Shown in pieces: positions 9,322 to 19,105 of a DNA stretch of 64,000 bases. Numbering within the stretch: position 1 is the first letter of the stretch; each line of letters begins with the position of its first letter. The translations under genes and the position numbers were made by a program. The stretch spans positions 124,001 to 188,000 of the forward strand of contig NZ_CAKLCM010000001.1 of NCBI RefSeq assembly GCF_921292975.1, read 5' to 3'. The notes beneath the pieces were generated by a model that had not been told where the DNA came from, did not search any database, and saw nothing but the letters and a program-made list of their open reading frames with translations. This stretch comes from Vibrio hippocampi. Lineage in GTDB: Bacteria; Pseudomonadota; Gammaproteobacteria; Enterobacterales; Vibrionaceae.

Positions 9322-10263
9322 ATGACTCAAGCAATACAAGCTGCTCCTTCTCGTTGGGAGCGATTCAAACAATCCGATTTTCTTTATTACTTTAAGCGTG
9401 ACAAAGTGGCGATGGCGAGTTTCACCGTGTTTATGGTGTTCTTGCTGCTTTCTCTGGCTTCGCCTCTGATTGCGCCCCATGATCCTTATGACCTCAGTAC
9501 CATCGATATTATGGATGCGGAATTACCGCCATCTTGGATGGAAGAGGGTGACACGAATTTCCTTCTCGGTACCGATGAGCAAGGTCGCGACATCTTATCG
9601 ACGATTCTGTACGGTTCCCGTTTGTCACTAACAATCGGCTTTATGGCTGTGGGTCTACAACTGCTGTTGGGTACGATTATCGGTCTGTCCGCGGGTTACT
9701 TTGGTGGTCGTGTAGATAGCTTCTTGATGCGCTTTGCCGATGTACAGCTTTCGTTTTCAACCATGATGGTCGCGATTATTGTGTCTGCCATTTTTAAGGC
9801 GAGCTTTGGGAGCGATTTCTATAGTCAATATGCCGTTTTGATGCTGGTGGTGATCATTGGTGTTGCAGAGTGGCCTCAATACGCTCGAACTATTCGTGCA
9901 TCTGTATTGGCAGAGAAAAAGAAAGAGTATGTAGAGGCTGCAAGAGTCATGGGCTTTAAGTCCTTACGCATCATGTTCCGTCATATCCTTCCTAACTGCT
10001 TGTCACCGATCTTGGTTATCTCGACGGTTCAGGTCGCTAACGCGATCATGTCAGAAGCGGCACTCTCGTTCTTAGGTCTTGGTTTACCGGTCGATCAGCC
10101 GTCATTGGGGGCTTTGATCAGTATCGGCTTTAAGTACATTTTCTCTGGTGCATGGTGGATTACTGCCTTCCCAGGTCTTGTGCTGGTGACTTTAGTTCTG
10201 GTGATTAACTTACTCGGTGACTGGTTACGTGATGTATTCAACCCTAAAATCTATAAAGGGTGA
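9322..10263 (+). CDS. ABC transporter permease (DppC-like)
   Basis: Second inner-membrane permease, 313 aa. It has the DppC-type long N-terminal cytoplasmic segment, a first membrane helix near residues 32-52, and the marker LLGTDEQGRDILSTILYGSR. The EAA loop reads EYVEAARVMGFKSLRIMFRH. The start is two bases after the previous stop, so translation is probably coupled. It is the last gene of the operon and is followed by a clear terminator. Confidence 0.93.
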   Translation: MTQAIQAAPSRWERFKQSDFLYYFKRDKVAMASFTVFMVFLLLSLASPLIAPHDPYDLSTIDIMDAELPPSWMEEGDTNFLLGTDEQGRDILSTILYGSRLSLTIGFMAVGLQLLLGTIIGLSAGYFGGRVDSFLMRFADVQLSFSTMMVAIIVSAIFKASFGSDFYSQYAVLMLVVIIGVAEWPQYARTIRASVLAEKKKEYVEAARVMGFKSLRIMFRHILPNCLSPILVISTVQVANAIMSEAALSFLGLGLPVDQPSLGALISIGFKYIFSGAWWITAFPGLVLVTLVLVINLLGDWLRDVFNPKIYKG

Positions 10264-10303
10264 TCCAGAGTGATTGATTTTTAATCTTATTTATAACTAA
10301 ACT

Positions 10304-10332
10304 AAGAGTCGCTTTGTAGCGACTCTTTTTTT
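10304..10332 (+). terminator. Terminator of the ABC transporter operon
   Basis: Ten-bp stem AAGAGTCGCT/AGCGACTCTT with loop TTGT and a T run. Confidence 0.92.
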
Positions 10333-10390
10333 ACCTTTCGCTTGGTAGAATCGAAGTTTTAATAGTGGATAGCGTGTTCAGAGGAAGTAT

Positions 10391-11398
10391 ATGAGCCCGA
10401 TAAAATCAGCTAACAAGTGGCTATGTTCAAGCTTTGCTATTGCAGCCTCACTTTTAGTGTTGAGCGAGCCAAGTCATGCGCAAGATGCACCACTGTGTGA
10501 TGCCACACAGGTTTCTTCTAACCAACTGCCAGTATTAGAGGCGCAGTGCCCAATTGGTCAGGGAGTTTGGAGTAACAATATTCCATCGACAGAAACTTCT
10601 GTTTATTGGATTCAATGTGGTCTGTTGGATGCGCTCATGCCGCTGTCGACAGCCAAGCCACTCTATCGTCAAATCTCCACCCATGTTTGGATGAAGCCTG
10701 AGGCGAAAGGCTATCGTTGCCTGCTGGGTCCCTATACAGACAGCCGAGTTGCCAGTAGAGAATTAGCCAAAGTAAAAACGCTCAGAGATTATAAAGACGC
10801 TTTTATTCGACACATAAGCCGTGCATCAGCACATGCCAGCCCAGTAAAACCGGTTGCCGCAGGTGAGACCAATATCACCAATTCGATCACCCCCCAAATT
10901 TCACAAGAGAACAACCGTCGTACTTCGACGCCTAAAGCAAACACCGTGGTGAAAGTGCCAGCAACAGCAACAACAGCGCAGAAGCCATCACCCTCTAAAA
11001 CATCATCACAGAACAGTCGCCCCAAGCAGGTGGAGCCTGTCGCGACTTTGCCCACCACAGTCTCTTCCTCGGTGAGCATTCGTTTTAGAGCTCAAGTGCA
11101 TAATAAGCAGTACACCTTGCCTTACTTAGACAGTAATAACTACCAGTTCTATATGGAGCATAATCAGGCCTGGAATCGCCTAGATTATCAAACTGCGATT
11201 AAGGTATGCAGTGACCTAGATATGCGTTTAGTCAACAGCACAGAATGGGAAGCGTTGCTGGCATCCAAAGTGATGACTCGAGAACAATGGCCAGTGCAAC
11301 TCCCATATTGGGGAGATGGGCAAAAAGGTCTGTTTACCAGCGGTAAAGTGGTGCCCGTTAAGGCGAATACCCAGTTAAACGTGCTGTGTGTGAAATAA
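10391..11398 (+). CDS. SPOR-domain periplasmic protein with an extra C-terminal domain
   Basis: 335 aa with a signal peptide (residues 1-30, ending SHA-Q). A SPOR-like module follows at about residues 70-145 (YWIQCGLLD ... YRCLLGPYTDSRVASRELAK); SPOR domains bind denuded septal peptidoglycan glycan strands. Next comes a linker of about 85 residues rich in Ser, Thr, Pro and Gln. The C-terminal 95 residues contain CSDLDMRLVNSTEWEALLAS and end in NVLCVK; this resembles, at motif level only, the formylglycine-generating/C-type-lectin-like fold. The role is probably in the cell envelope or in division. It is a single gene facing a convergent acyltransferase. Confidence 0.7.
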   Translation: MSPIKSANKWLCSSFAIAASLLVLSEPSHAQDAPLCDATQVSSNQLPVLEAQCPIGQGVWSNNIPSTETSVYWIQCGLLDALMPLSTAKPLYRQISTHVWMKPEAKGYRCLLGPYTDSRVASRELAKVKTLRDYKDAFIRHISRASAHASPVKPVAAGETNITNSITPQISQENNRRTSTPKANTVVKVPATATTAQKPSPSKTSSQNSRPKQVEPVATLPTTVSSSVSIRFRAQVHNKQYTLPYLDSNNYQFYMEHNQAWNRLDYQTAIKVCSDLDMRLVNSTEWEALLASKVMTREQWPVQLPYWGDGQKGLFTSGKVVPVKANTQLNVLCVK

Positions 11399-11409
11399 AC
11401 CCAACGGCT

Positions 11410-12429
11410 TTATGGCAACAGCCAACGGGTTTTAGCGCTGAGTGAAAGCAAATAACTGAGCGCTAATGCACCACCACCACTGATGAGTACCCAAATTGGA
11501 ATCATCATCATTGGGTGACCTTGATAAAGGTGCAGGGTATTCATTGGCCAAAGAAACAGTGGGTGGAGAATATAAATCCCTAAGCTATGCTTGCTAATGA
11601 AACTGACCACACGCTGACTACCGCTATTCAATCGGTCAGCAAAGGCTTTGCAAAGAATAAACACCATACTTGCCGCCAGAACAGTATTGATGGTTTTGTA
11701 GGAGAACCATCGACCAACGGAATACCTTTCCGCTTGGATACTGTTTTCTATCACCATGTAGCTACCCAGTGCCATAGCACCCAAGCCAAGAATCACCGCC
11801 ACTATCACGATGGTCCGGTTTAACGGCAGTTTTTGATACAGCACATAACCTAAAGGTAAAAGCCCCATATAGAGCCAAAACTGTTCGCTCCAAGGACCAT
11901 CGATGCGAAGTAGAAATAATAGAGTCGTAAGCAACCAAATCGCAGTTAATGCGTAGAGTGCAACATCGTCATAGCGCTTTACCAATGCTTGCAAGAATGG
12001 GATAGCAAAATACAGAGGGATAAAGTAATAAAAGAATCCCAGATGGTAGTAGGTTTGATGATGAAAGCTATTAGCGAGAATTTGAGAAACAATACTGCTA
12101 TCAAACCCAGTGAGACTCCACCCCGAAAGGAACGCGTAGAAAATCGACCAGACGATAAAAGGGACCAGCACTTTTCCCAGACGCCTTGATAGATAATATT
12201 TGAGATCGAAAGGACGCTTGTCGTTAAGCATTAGCGCGCCAGTAATCAAAATAAAGACCGGTACAGCCCAGCGGCTAAACCCATTGAAACTGATGGCTGT
12301 TATCCATTCGCCCATGGGAATGTCGCCAAGTTGATGTCGATATGGAGCTAATGCATGAATAACGATCACCGCCAGTGCCGCACAGCAGCGCATGGCATCA
12401 AAGAAAAAAACGTGCTTTTTGGTATCCAT
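11410..12429 (-). CDS. Acyltransferase 3 family membrane protein
   Basis: 339 aa multi-spanning inner-membrane protein of the OafA/WecH-like acyltransferase-3 family. The opening FFFDAMRCCAALAVIVIHA carries the family's catalytic-type histidine in helix 1, and the following FSRWAVPVFILITGALML with a K-R-rich LSRRLGKVLVPFIVWS is typical. About ten membrane helices are evident. It should transfer an acetyl or other acyl group to a polysaccharide or small molecule outside the cytoplasm. The acceptor is unknown and there is no sugar-synthesis cluster nearby. The start has a strong AAGGAG site. Confidence 0.85.
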   Translation of the reverse strand: MDTKKHVFFFDAMRCCAALAVIVIHALAPYRHQLGDIPMGEWITAISFNGFSRWAVPVFILITGALMLNDKRPFDLKYYLSRRLGKVLVPFIVWSIFYAFLSGWSLTGFDSSIVSQILANSFHHQTYYHLGFFYYFIPLYFAIPFLQALVKRYDDVALYALTAIWLLTTLLFLLRIDGPWSEQFWLYMGLLPLGYVLYQKLPLNRTIVIVAVILGLGAMALGSYMVIENSIQAERYSVGRWFSYKTINTVLAASMVFILCKAFADRLNSGSQRVVSFISKHSLGIYILHPLFLWPMNTLHLYQGHPMMMIPIWVLISGGGALALSYLLSLSAKTRWLLP

Positions 12430-12541
12430 TCATAACTCCTTACAGGCTCTTATGAACTATAAGAAATATAGGCAGATAGGCAAAGGGTGATTGCTTTAAG
12501 TTTTTGTAAAAACATACAGTTCACATTTAAATCCGCTGACA

Positions 12542-13216
12542 TTATGATGACTTAGCGCGTTTCGAGTCACGATTAAACTGCCGATACACTTCCGCCACGA
12601 CAAAACAGAAACCAGCAGGAATAAGTAGAGAATATGAGTTAAAGTGGGCGTAACTCAGCGCCCCTAGCGTTCCACCAACAACAAAGCCAATAATAATCAA
12701 CAAGAATAGCTTACTCTTTCTGCGATCGAGCTTCTCCCCTCTCAGTATTGAGCCAACCATAATGCCCAGATCGGTAAATAAGCCGGTAACATGAGTCGTT
12801 CTTACCACCGCGCCACTGTAGGTTGTCGCCAACGCATTTTGCAGACCGCATGCCGCTGAAGCAAAAAAATGACCGAAAGAGAGGTTATTAGTCAGGAAGG
12901 CAAAGGCGAGAAACAGCAGCAGTGACTCTAAAAATAATGCGGTATCGTAATGACGCCCCAACTTGAGCGTTGACCCATGTAGCAGAAAACCAGCAATAGC
13001 AGAGCCGATAACAAAGCAGAGCAGGGTTCCCACAAGGTGGAGAATCGTAATGTAAGAGCCTTCTAACAAGCTCACGCCCAGCAAGGTTGCCGTGCCTGAC
13101 AGATGAGAGACGGACTGGTGTTCAAAACTCAGCAGCCCAATCGCATTAATAAAGCCCGCAATCAAAGCCAAGACCAAAGCGCCAACTTCAACCCATTTGG
13201 GTAAACGAGATATCAC
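12542..13216 (-). CDS. DUF1275 (YoaK-like) membrane protein
   Basis: 224 aa inner-membrane protein with six or so hydrophobic segments. The features NAIGLLSFEHQSVSHLSGTA and GLQNALATTYSGAVVRTTHV, followed by TGLFTDLG, are diagnostic of the DUF1275/YoaK family, whose function is not established. It starts with GTG and is preceded by AAGGTAGG. It appears monocistronic. Confidence 0.85.
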   Translation of the reverse strand: MISRLPKWVEVGALVLALIAGFINAIGLLSFEHQSVSHLSGTATLLGVSLLEGSYITILHLVGTLLCFVIGSAIAGFLLHGSTLKLGRHYDTALFLESLLLFLAFAFLTNNLSFGHFFASAACGLQNALATTYSGAVVRTTHVTGLFTDLGIMVGSILRGEKLDRRKSKLFLLIIIGFVVGGTLGALSYAHFNSYSLLIPAGFCFVVAEVYRQFNRDSKRAKSS

Positions 13217-13413
13217 TTTAACCTACCTTAAACCTACAGCAGTTAGTGGAAGCAAGAAAACGGCCTTATTATGCGCCTGAAAACGGAATGTACAAACCGC
13301 TTCTTCCCCTTCACTTTGAAGCGAAACAATAGGAAGCCCAAAATAGACGGCTAGCTAAACACGGAAAATGGAAATAGGGTCTTGAGCCCTGCATTGCTTA
13401 TTCCGCGATGACT

Positions 13414-13458
13414 CAAACAAAAACAGCGAACTATCAAGTTGATAATAGTTCGCTGTTT
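13414..13458 (-). terminator. Terminator of gor
   Basis: Fourteen-bp stem (AAACAGCGAACTAT/ATAGTTCGCTGTTT) with a 10-nt loop. On the minus strand it is followed by TTTTTGTTT. It lies just after the gor stop. Confidence 0.9.
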
Positions 13459-13486
13459 GGTATCGCACCAGAGTGGGAGAGGTGCG

Positions 13487-14842
13487 TTACCTCATGGTAA
13501 CAAACTCTTCCGACCCCGTTGGGTGAATTGCAACGACCGAGTCAAAGTCTGCTTTGGTTGCGCCCATCTTCATTGCGACAGCAAAGCCTTGAATCATCTC
13601 ATCGACGGTAAAGCCGATACCGTGTAAGCCAACGACTTTTTCATCATCACCAGCACAGACCAGCTTCATTTTGCATGGTTGGCGATGTTTGGTTACCGCG
13701 GTGTACATTGCGGTGAATCCAGAGGTGTACACCTTGACGTTGTCTTCGCCGTATTGCGCAATCGCTTCTGGTTCCGTTAAGCCAATCGTGCCGATCGGTG
13801 GGTGGCTGAATACCACGGTTGGGACGAGATCATAATCCATTTTTGCCGTTGGTTTGTTATTGAATAGACGCTCAGAAAGCTGGCGACCTGCCTTCACTGC
13901 CACTGGCGTTAGCTCAATACCGCCTTCCATAATGTCACCGACACAATAGATGCCAGCAACATTGGTGCTTTGGTATTCATCGACCTTGATATAGCCCTTA
14001 TCGTTGATTGCTACGCCTGTTGAACTTAGGTTAATCGCGTCAGTCGTTGGGTGGCGACCAATCGCCCAAATCAGCTGATCAACGTTTTGGCTTTCACCGT
14101 TTTCAAGGTGTAGAGTCAGGCTGCCATCGGCTTCTCTGACCACTTCTTTAGGCACAGAATGGGTGTGCAGTGTTGGACCTTCCGCGTCCATGACTTCAAC
14201 TAAGGTGTCGATGATCATGGGATCGAAGGTACGCAGTGGAGACTGTTTGCGCACAAATAAGTGAGTTTTTGTGCCAAGAGCACTTAACACGCCGGCAATT
14301 TCTACCGCAATATAGCCGGCACCAACCACCGCCACACGCTTAGGTTGTGTCTCTAAATCAAAGAAACCATTGGAGTCAATACCATACTCCGCGCCGGGAA
14401 TGTTTGGAATGGTTGGACGACCACCCACGGCAATCAAAATATGATCTGCCGTATAAAGTTCGCCATTCACTTCAACGGTTTTTGCATCAACAAATTTCGC
14501 AAATCCTTTGATGACGTTAACCTTGTTGTTACCTAGCACTCGGTCATAAGATTGGTGGATACGACCAATGTAGGCTTGGCGACTTTCAACCATCTTGCTC
14601 CAGTCAAAGCTTTTTACATCCACATCAAAGCCGTAGTCTTCAGCGTAAAGGTTCATCGCTTCAGCGACTTGAGCTCCGTGCCACATCACTTTCTTGGGAA
14701 CACAACCTACGTTTACGCAGGTGCCACCAAGATCTTTGGCTTCGATAAGCGCGACCTTTGCGCCATACATAGCAGCACGGTTGGCTGAGGCGATACCGCC
14801 ACTGCCACCACCAATACAGATATAGTCAAAATGCGTTGCCAT
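13487..14842 (-). CDS. gor: Glutathione-disulfide reductase
   Basis: FAD- and NADPH-dependent enzyme that reduces glutathione disulfide in the cytoplasm, 451 aa as in E. coli Gor. The FAD-binding GGGSGG is at residues 11-16, the redox cysteine pair is C42/C47 in [13 protein letters not shown], a second Rossmann motif [10 protein letters not shown] is central, and the C-terminal [11 protein letters not shown] supplies the catalytic histidine and glutamate. The frame extends 13 codons upstream, but the ATG at 14842 has GGAGAAAGTA in front and gives the standard N-terminus. A glutathione-transferase-like gene lies just upstream on the same strand. Confidence 0.96.
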   Translation of the reverse strand: MATHFDYICIGGGSGGIASANRAAMYGAKVALIEAKDLGGTCVNVGCVPKKVMWHGAQVAEAMNLYAEDYGFDVDVKSFDWSKMVESRQAYIGRIHQSYDRVLGNNKVNVIKGFAKFVDAKTVEVNGELYTADHILIAVGGRPTIPNIPGAEYGIDSNGFFDLETQPKRVAVVGAGYIAVEIAGVLSALGTKTHLFVRKQSPLRTFDPMIIDTLVEVMDAEGPTLHTHSVPKEVVREADGSLTLHLENGESQNVDQLIWAIGRHPTTDAINLSSTGVAINDKGYIKVDEYQSTNVAGIYCVGDIMEGGIELTPVAVKAGRQLSERLFNNKPTAKMDYDLVPTVVFSHPPIGTIGLTEPEAIAQYGEDNVKVYTSGFTAMYTAVTKHRQPCKMKLVCAGDDEKVVGLHGIGFTVDEMIQGFAVAMKMGATKADFDSVVAIHPTGSEEFVTMR

Positions 14843-15033
14843 TACTTTCTCCGAGAGCTGAATAGTTATAGTTGAATACATTGGGGTGAGCTTTACTCAA
14901 CTCAACACAGTGAGTGCGCCCAACGGTATCTTATTATGTTCATCATAAATCGAGTCTAGCAACTAACGCCAATGGGAAAAAGTGTCTTTTATTATGACTA
15001 ATAGCGATGAGTTGTTAGTGCGGCGCTGTTAGC

Positions 15034-15068
15034 AAGGAGTCAGCCTGTGACTGACTCCTTTGTTTATT
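15034..15068. terminator. Hairpin between the glutathione transferase gene and gor
   Basis: Ten-bp perfect stem AAGGAGTCAG/CTGACTCCTT, 7-nt loop. The T-rich flank (TGTTTATT) is on the plus-strand side, so as a minus-strand terminator it is weak; it may act as a 3'-end stabiliser. Confidence 0.5.
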
Positions 15069-15084
15069 AACCCGCAATAGCTCA

Positions 15085-15783
15085 TTACCCGCAACAACTC
15101 GCAGCATTGCAGCTCGATGACGGTGCAACATCGTTACCCTTACCAAGATAGGTGTTGGTAAGATAGAAATCACTGAATAGAGTTTCAAAATCTTCTGAGA
15201 CGGTCAGGTCGATTAAGCCTGATTGCAAGATATTCTGCTGCCAAGCTTGCATCTTAGGTAAACCACAGAAAAAGTCATAGCCGGTACGAGCTTTGACGAT
15301 GGCTGCACGATGCAAAAGAGGCAACCAAGCAATATCGACATTACTGACCACGTCCGACTTAAAGTAACGCGTGGCACCGGAGAGTTGATCTTCTGATTTT
15401 TTGAATGCCTTGATAAGTTTGTCTGAGCGTTCTTCAAACGTCTGTTGGTTCTTACTGCTCATCGCGCCGCACTGAGCTAAGTAGTGCTTACTCCCAAGGT
15501 AGCTCCATGCCCTATCAAGGGCATGTTGCTCATTGGTGACATCTTGCTCTACTGGACCATATTCATCTTCGATGTACTCAATGATGGCATCAGATTCAAA
15601 CAGTGCTGTTCCCGACTCAGTGATCATGACAGGCACTTGACCATTTGGCGCAATATCTAAAAACCACTGCGGTTTGTCTCTTAAGCTGATGTACTCAATC
15701 TCAAATGGGATCTGCTTAGTCGCCAATGCTGCCGTGACACGCTGAACAAAGGGACAAATTTTAAAACTAACGATTTTAATCAT
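15085..15783 (-). CDS. Glutathione S-transferase family protein with cysteine tail
   Basis: 232 aa. The N-terminal thioredoxin-like domain has SFKICPFVQR (Cys10-Pro-Phe, a CPxx active-site motif of omega-like GSTs), the cis-Pro segment GQVPVMI and the ESDAIIEYIE glutathione-binding motif; an all-helical domain follows. The last residues, SSSCNAASCCG, add three cysteines (225, 230, 231), which is unusual and could bind metal or form disulfides. It probably performs thiol transfer or deglutathionylation. It is upstream of gor on the same strand with a hairpin in between. Confidence 0.85.
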   Translation of the reverse strand: MIKIVSFKICPFVQRVTAALATKQIPFEIEYISLRDKPQWFLDIAPNGQVPVMITESGTALFESDAIIEYIEDEYGPVEQDVTNEQHALDRAWSYLGSKHYLAQCGAMSSKNQQTFEERSDKLIKAFKKSEDQLSGATRYFKSDVVSNVDIAWLPLLHRAAIVKARTGYDFFCGLPKMQAWQQNILQSGLIDLTVSEDFETLFSDFYLTNTYLGKGNDVAPSSSCNAASCCG

Positions 15784-15967
15784 GATGATTTCCTCAAAGG
15801 CAAAAGTGTTTTTTCACCAATAAGACGTAGGCAAACAAAAAAAGACGACAATATTTTGCAAAAGATGGAAATTAATTTTTGCCAAGCTGAATTGGCGGGG
15901 GATAAAAATGACAAACGCAGCACTTGGCTGCGTTTGAAATATCGAGATAGAAACCTAGATGCGAGGC

Positions 15968-16807
15968 TTATTCCGGCACTATCCATTCCACTTTATGGTG
16001 ACCAGTAGCTGGGGCAATTTGCTGTTGTAAGTAAGGCAGAATCGCCTTCATCTGCTGTTCAAGCTTCCAAGGGGGATTGATAACGATCATTCCAGATGCG
16101 GTCATGCCGCGCTCATTGGTATCTGGACTCACACCCAGTTCGATCTGGAGAATTTTGCGTATGCCCAGACTTTCTAGCCCTTCGATCATATCTTCGATGT
16201 CGTAGCGATTCACAACCGGATACCAGATAGCATAGATGCCAGTTGCCCAGCGTTTATAGCTCTGCGCGATGGCGGTTACGACATCACGATACTCTCGAGC
16301 CAACTCGTAAGGGGGATCGATTAACACTAAGCCACGACGCTCTTGAGGTGGAAGGCTCGCCTTAAGGCGTTTGAATCCATCTTCTTTAAAAATGCTGACT
16401 TGGCGGTCACGATGAAACTCTTGCTCAAGCAGAGGAAAATCACTGGGGTGTAACTCCGTTAGTACCATGCGGTCTTGTGGACGCAGTTGGGCACGCGCAA
16501 CACGCGGTGAACCCGGGTAATAGCGTAATGTGCTATCCGGGTTGAGCGCCGTTATCGCCTCGATATAAGAAGCGATATCTTCAGGTAACCCATTATCACC
16601 CCAAAGTTTGGCGATCCCTTGCTTGTACTCACCCGTTTTTTCCGACCATTCATGGGTCAGGTCGTAGCGTCCAACGCCTGAATGGGTGTCATGATAAACA
16701 AAAGGCTTATCTTTGTTTTTCAGAGAATCAAGGATCAGGCTTTGAACAATATGTTTAACAACGTCGGCGTGGTTGCCAGCGTGAAAGCTGTGGCGGTAAC
16801 TTAGCAA
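15968..16807 (-). CDS. rlmJ: 23S rRNA (adenine(2030)-N6)-methyltransferase RlmJ
   Basis: 279 aa class I methyltransferase modifying A2030 of 23S rRNA. The N-terminus MLSYRHSFHAGNHADVVKH is the RlmJ signature, and the N6-adenine catalytic motif appears as VLIDPPYE. The start codon is TTG (minus strand 16807-16805), preceded by a weak GAG; no ATG could replace it without losing the conserved N-terminus. Monocistronic and divergent from prlC. Confidence 0.93.
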   Translation of the reverse strand: MLSYRHSFHAGNHADVVKHIVQSLILDSLKNKDKPFVYHDTHSGVGRYDLTHEWSEKTGEYKQGIAKLWGDNGLPEDIASYIEAITALNPDSTLRYYPGSPRVARAQLRPQDRMVLTELHPSDFPLLEQEFHRDRQVSIFKEDGFKRLKASLPPQERRGLVLIDPPYELAREYRDVVTAIAQSYKRWATGIYAIWYPVVNRYDIEDMIEGLESLGIRKILQIELGVSPDTNERGMTASGMIVINPPWKLEQQMKAILPYLQQQIAPATGHHKVEWIVPE

Positions 16808-16996
16808 GGTAATTACTCATCTAGCGGGATAATCGTCAAATTATATACTGACTCAATGGGCTTGGGTATATATCGACAAAAAACGTGCTGAGGATTGATT
16901 TTTCACTCATTTGCCTACATTACTTGATACATACTCACTGAAATGTATTTTCTGTTAAACAGTGAGGGAACCCAATCACAAAAATAGGGATGCTGC

Positions 16997-19039
16997 ATGT
17001 CTAATCCATTACTAACTTTTACAGACTTACCTCCTTTTTCCCAGATCAAGCCCGAGCATGTCAAGCCGGCGGTAGAGCAGGCAATAGAAGCGTGCCGAGA
17101 AAAAATCGAACAAGTGCTAGCGGATAATTCAACACCGACGTGGGACAACTTGGTTGCTCCTATCGAGCAGATTGATGACAAGTTGAGTCGTCTTTGGTCT
17201 CCGGTGAGCCATATGAACTCGGTGATGAACAGCGAAGAACTGCGTGAAGCGTATGAAAGCTGTTTGCCGATCCTGTCTGAATACGGTACTTGGGTTGGGC
17301 AGCACAAAGGGCTTTATGAGGCTTATAAGGCCATTAAAGCCAGTGACAGCTTTAACGACCTTACCCAAGCACAAAAGAAAACCATCACCGACTCACTGCG
17401 AGATTTTGAGTTGTCAGGTATCGGCTTACCTGCGGACCAGCAGCATCGCTATGGTGAAATCAGCAAGCGTATGTCTGAGCTTGGCTCGCAGTTCTCCAAC
17501 AACGTATTGGATGCGACCATGGGGTGGAGCAAGCATATCACCGATGCCAGCGAACTCTCTGGGATGCCTGAGTCTGCTTTAGCTGCGGCAAAAGCGGCGG
17601 CAGAAGCAAAAGAGTTGGATGGATACCTGCTGACTCTGGATATTCCATCTTATCTGCCAGTACTGACTTACTGCGACAATCAAGCTCTGCGCCAAGAGCT
17701 TTATGAGGCTTATGTGACGCGCGCGTCCGACCGTGGTCCCAATGCAGGTAAATGGGATAACTCAGAAATCATTGCTGAACAGCTTAAACTGCGTCATGAA
17801 ATTGCCCGTTTGCTCGGCTTTGGTTCATTCAGTGAGAAGTCTCTAGCGACCAAAATGGCAGAAACGCCAGCACAGGTGTTGGGTTTCTTGAATGACTTGG
17901 CTGAAAAAGCCAAGCCGCAAGGTGAACGTGAAGTAGAAGAATTACGTCAGTTTGCCGAGAAAGAATTTGCCGTGACGGAGTTAAATCTGTGGGATATCGC
18001 TTACTACAGTGAAAAACAAAAACAGCACCTATTCCAATTCTCTGATGAAGATCTGCGCCCTTATTTCCCAGAACAGACCGTGGTGAATGGTTTATTTGAG
18101 GTACTCAACCGCCTGTTTGGCATGAAGATTACTGAGCGCAAAGGGGTGGATACTTGGCATGAGTCGGTGCGTTTCTTTGATATTTTTGATGCGCAAGGCT
18201 CCTTGAGAGGCAGTTTTTACTTAGATCTTTACGCTCGCGAACATAAACGCGGTGGCGCTTGGATGGATGAGTGTCGCGTTCGTCGCATCGATATTGACAG
18301 TGAACTGCAAACACCAGTGGCTTACCTGACTTGTAACTTCAACCGCCCAGTCGGTGATAAGCCAGCCTTGTTTACTCATAATGAAGTGGTCACTCTGTTC
18401 CATGAAACTGGTCATGGTATTCACCACATGCTGACCAAGATTGATACTGGTGCCGTTTCTGGCATTAATGGTGTGCCTTGGGATGCGGTGGAGTTGCCAA
18501 GCCAATTCCTTGAAAACTGGTGTTGGGAAGAGGAGGCGCTGGCGTTTATTTCTGGTCACTATGAAACCGGTGAGCCACTCCCTAAAGCGATGCTGGATAA
18601 AATGCTCGCCGCGAAGAACTTCCAGTCGGCGATGTTTATTCTTCGTCAGCTTGAGTTTGGTTTGTTCGACTTTACTCTGCACACTGAGTATGATCCAGAT
18701 ATCGGTGCTCGTGTTCTAGAAACATTAGCGGAAGTGAAATCTAAGGTCGCGGTGCTGCCGAGTCTTGAGTGGAACCGTTTCTCACACGGCTTTAGTCATA
18801 TCTTTGCGGGTGGCTATAGTGCGGGTTACTACAGCTATCTGTGGGCTGAGGTGTTGTCGTCAGATGCATACTCACGCTTTGAAGAAGAAGGTATTTTCAA
18901 CCAAGAAACGGGTCAAAGCTTCCTTAACAATGTGTTAGAAATGGGCGGCAGTGAAGAGCCAATGGAGCTATTCAAGCGCTTCCGTGGTCGCGAGCCTGAG
19001 ATTGATGCCCTATTGAGACATTCAGGCATTAGCGCCTAA
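16997..19039 (+). CDS. prlC: Oligopeptidase A
   Basis: 680 aa cytoplasmic zinc metallopeptidase of family M3, which degrades oligopeptides and cleaved signal peptides. The zinc-binding HExxH motif is visible as LFHETGHGIHHML near residue 475, with the third ligand region ELPSQFLENWCWEEEAL downstream. Length matches E. coli OpdA/PrlC. In enterobacteria rsmJ follows prlC directly; here asnC on the opposite strand is inserted between them. A bidirectional-looking terminator follows. Confidence 0.96.
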   Translation: MSNPLLTFTDLPPFSQIKPEHVKPAVEQAIEACREKIEQVLADNSTPTWDNLVAPIEQIDDKLSRLWSPVSHMNSVMNSEELREAYESCLPILSEYGTWVGQHKGLYEAYKAIKASDSFNDLTQAQKKTITDSLRDFELSGIGLPADQQHRYGEISKRMSELGSQFSNNVLDATMGWSKHITDASELSGMPESALAAAKAAAEAKELDGYLLTLDIPSYLPVLTYCDNQALRQELYEAYVTRASDRGPNAGKWDNSEIIAEQLKLRHEIARLLGFGSFSEKSLATKMAETPAQVLGFLNDLAEKAKPQGEREVEELRQFAEKEFAVTELNLWDIAYYSEKQKQHLFQFSDEDLRPYFPEQTVVNGLFEVLNRLFGMKITERKGVDTWHESVRFFDIFDAQGSLRGSFYLDLYAREHKRGGAWMDECRVRRIDIDSELQTPVAYLTCNFNRPVGDKPALFTHNEVVTLFHETGHGIHHMLTKIDTGAVSGINGVPWDAVELPSQFLENWCWEEEALAFISGHYETGEPLPKAMLDKMLAAKNFQSAMFILRQLEFGLFDFTLHTEYDPDIGARVLETLAEVKSKVAVLPSLEWNRFSHGFSHIFAGGYSAGYYSYLWAEVLSSDAYSRFEEEGIFNQETGQSFLNNVLEMGGSEEPMELFKRFRGREPEIDALLRHSGISA

Positions 19040-19058
19040 CATTGGATTTTTAGTGATG

Positions 19059-19091
19059 ATAGCCTCTTGTTGATAAGAGGCTATTTTTTTA
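19059..19091. terminator. Terminator between convergent prlC and asnC
   Basis: Ten-bp stem ATAGCCTCTT/AAGAGGCTAT, 6-nt loop, run of seven T on the plus strand. Confidence 0.9.
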
Positions 19092-19105
19092 TGGATTAAC
19101 GCTTT

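Noticed and set aside
11397..11433. Terminator between the SPOR gene and the acyltransferase
   Set aside because: The stem is interrupted by an AAC/AAC internal loop and lacks a proper T run.
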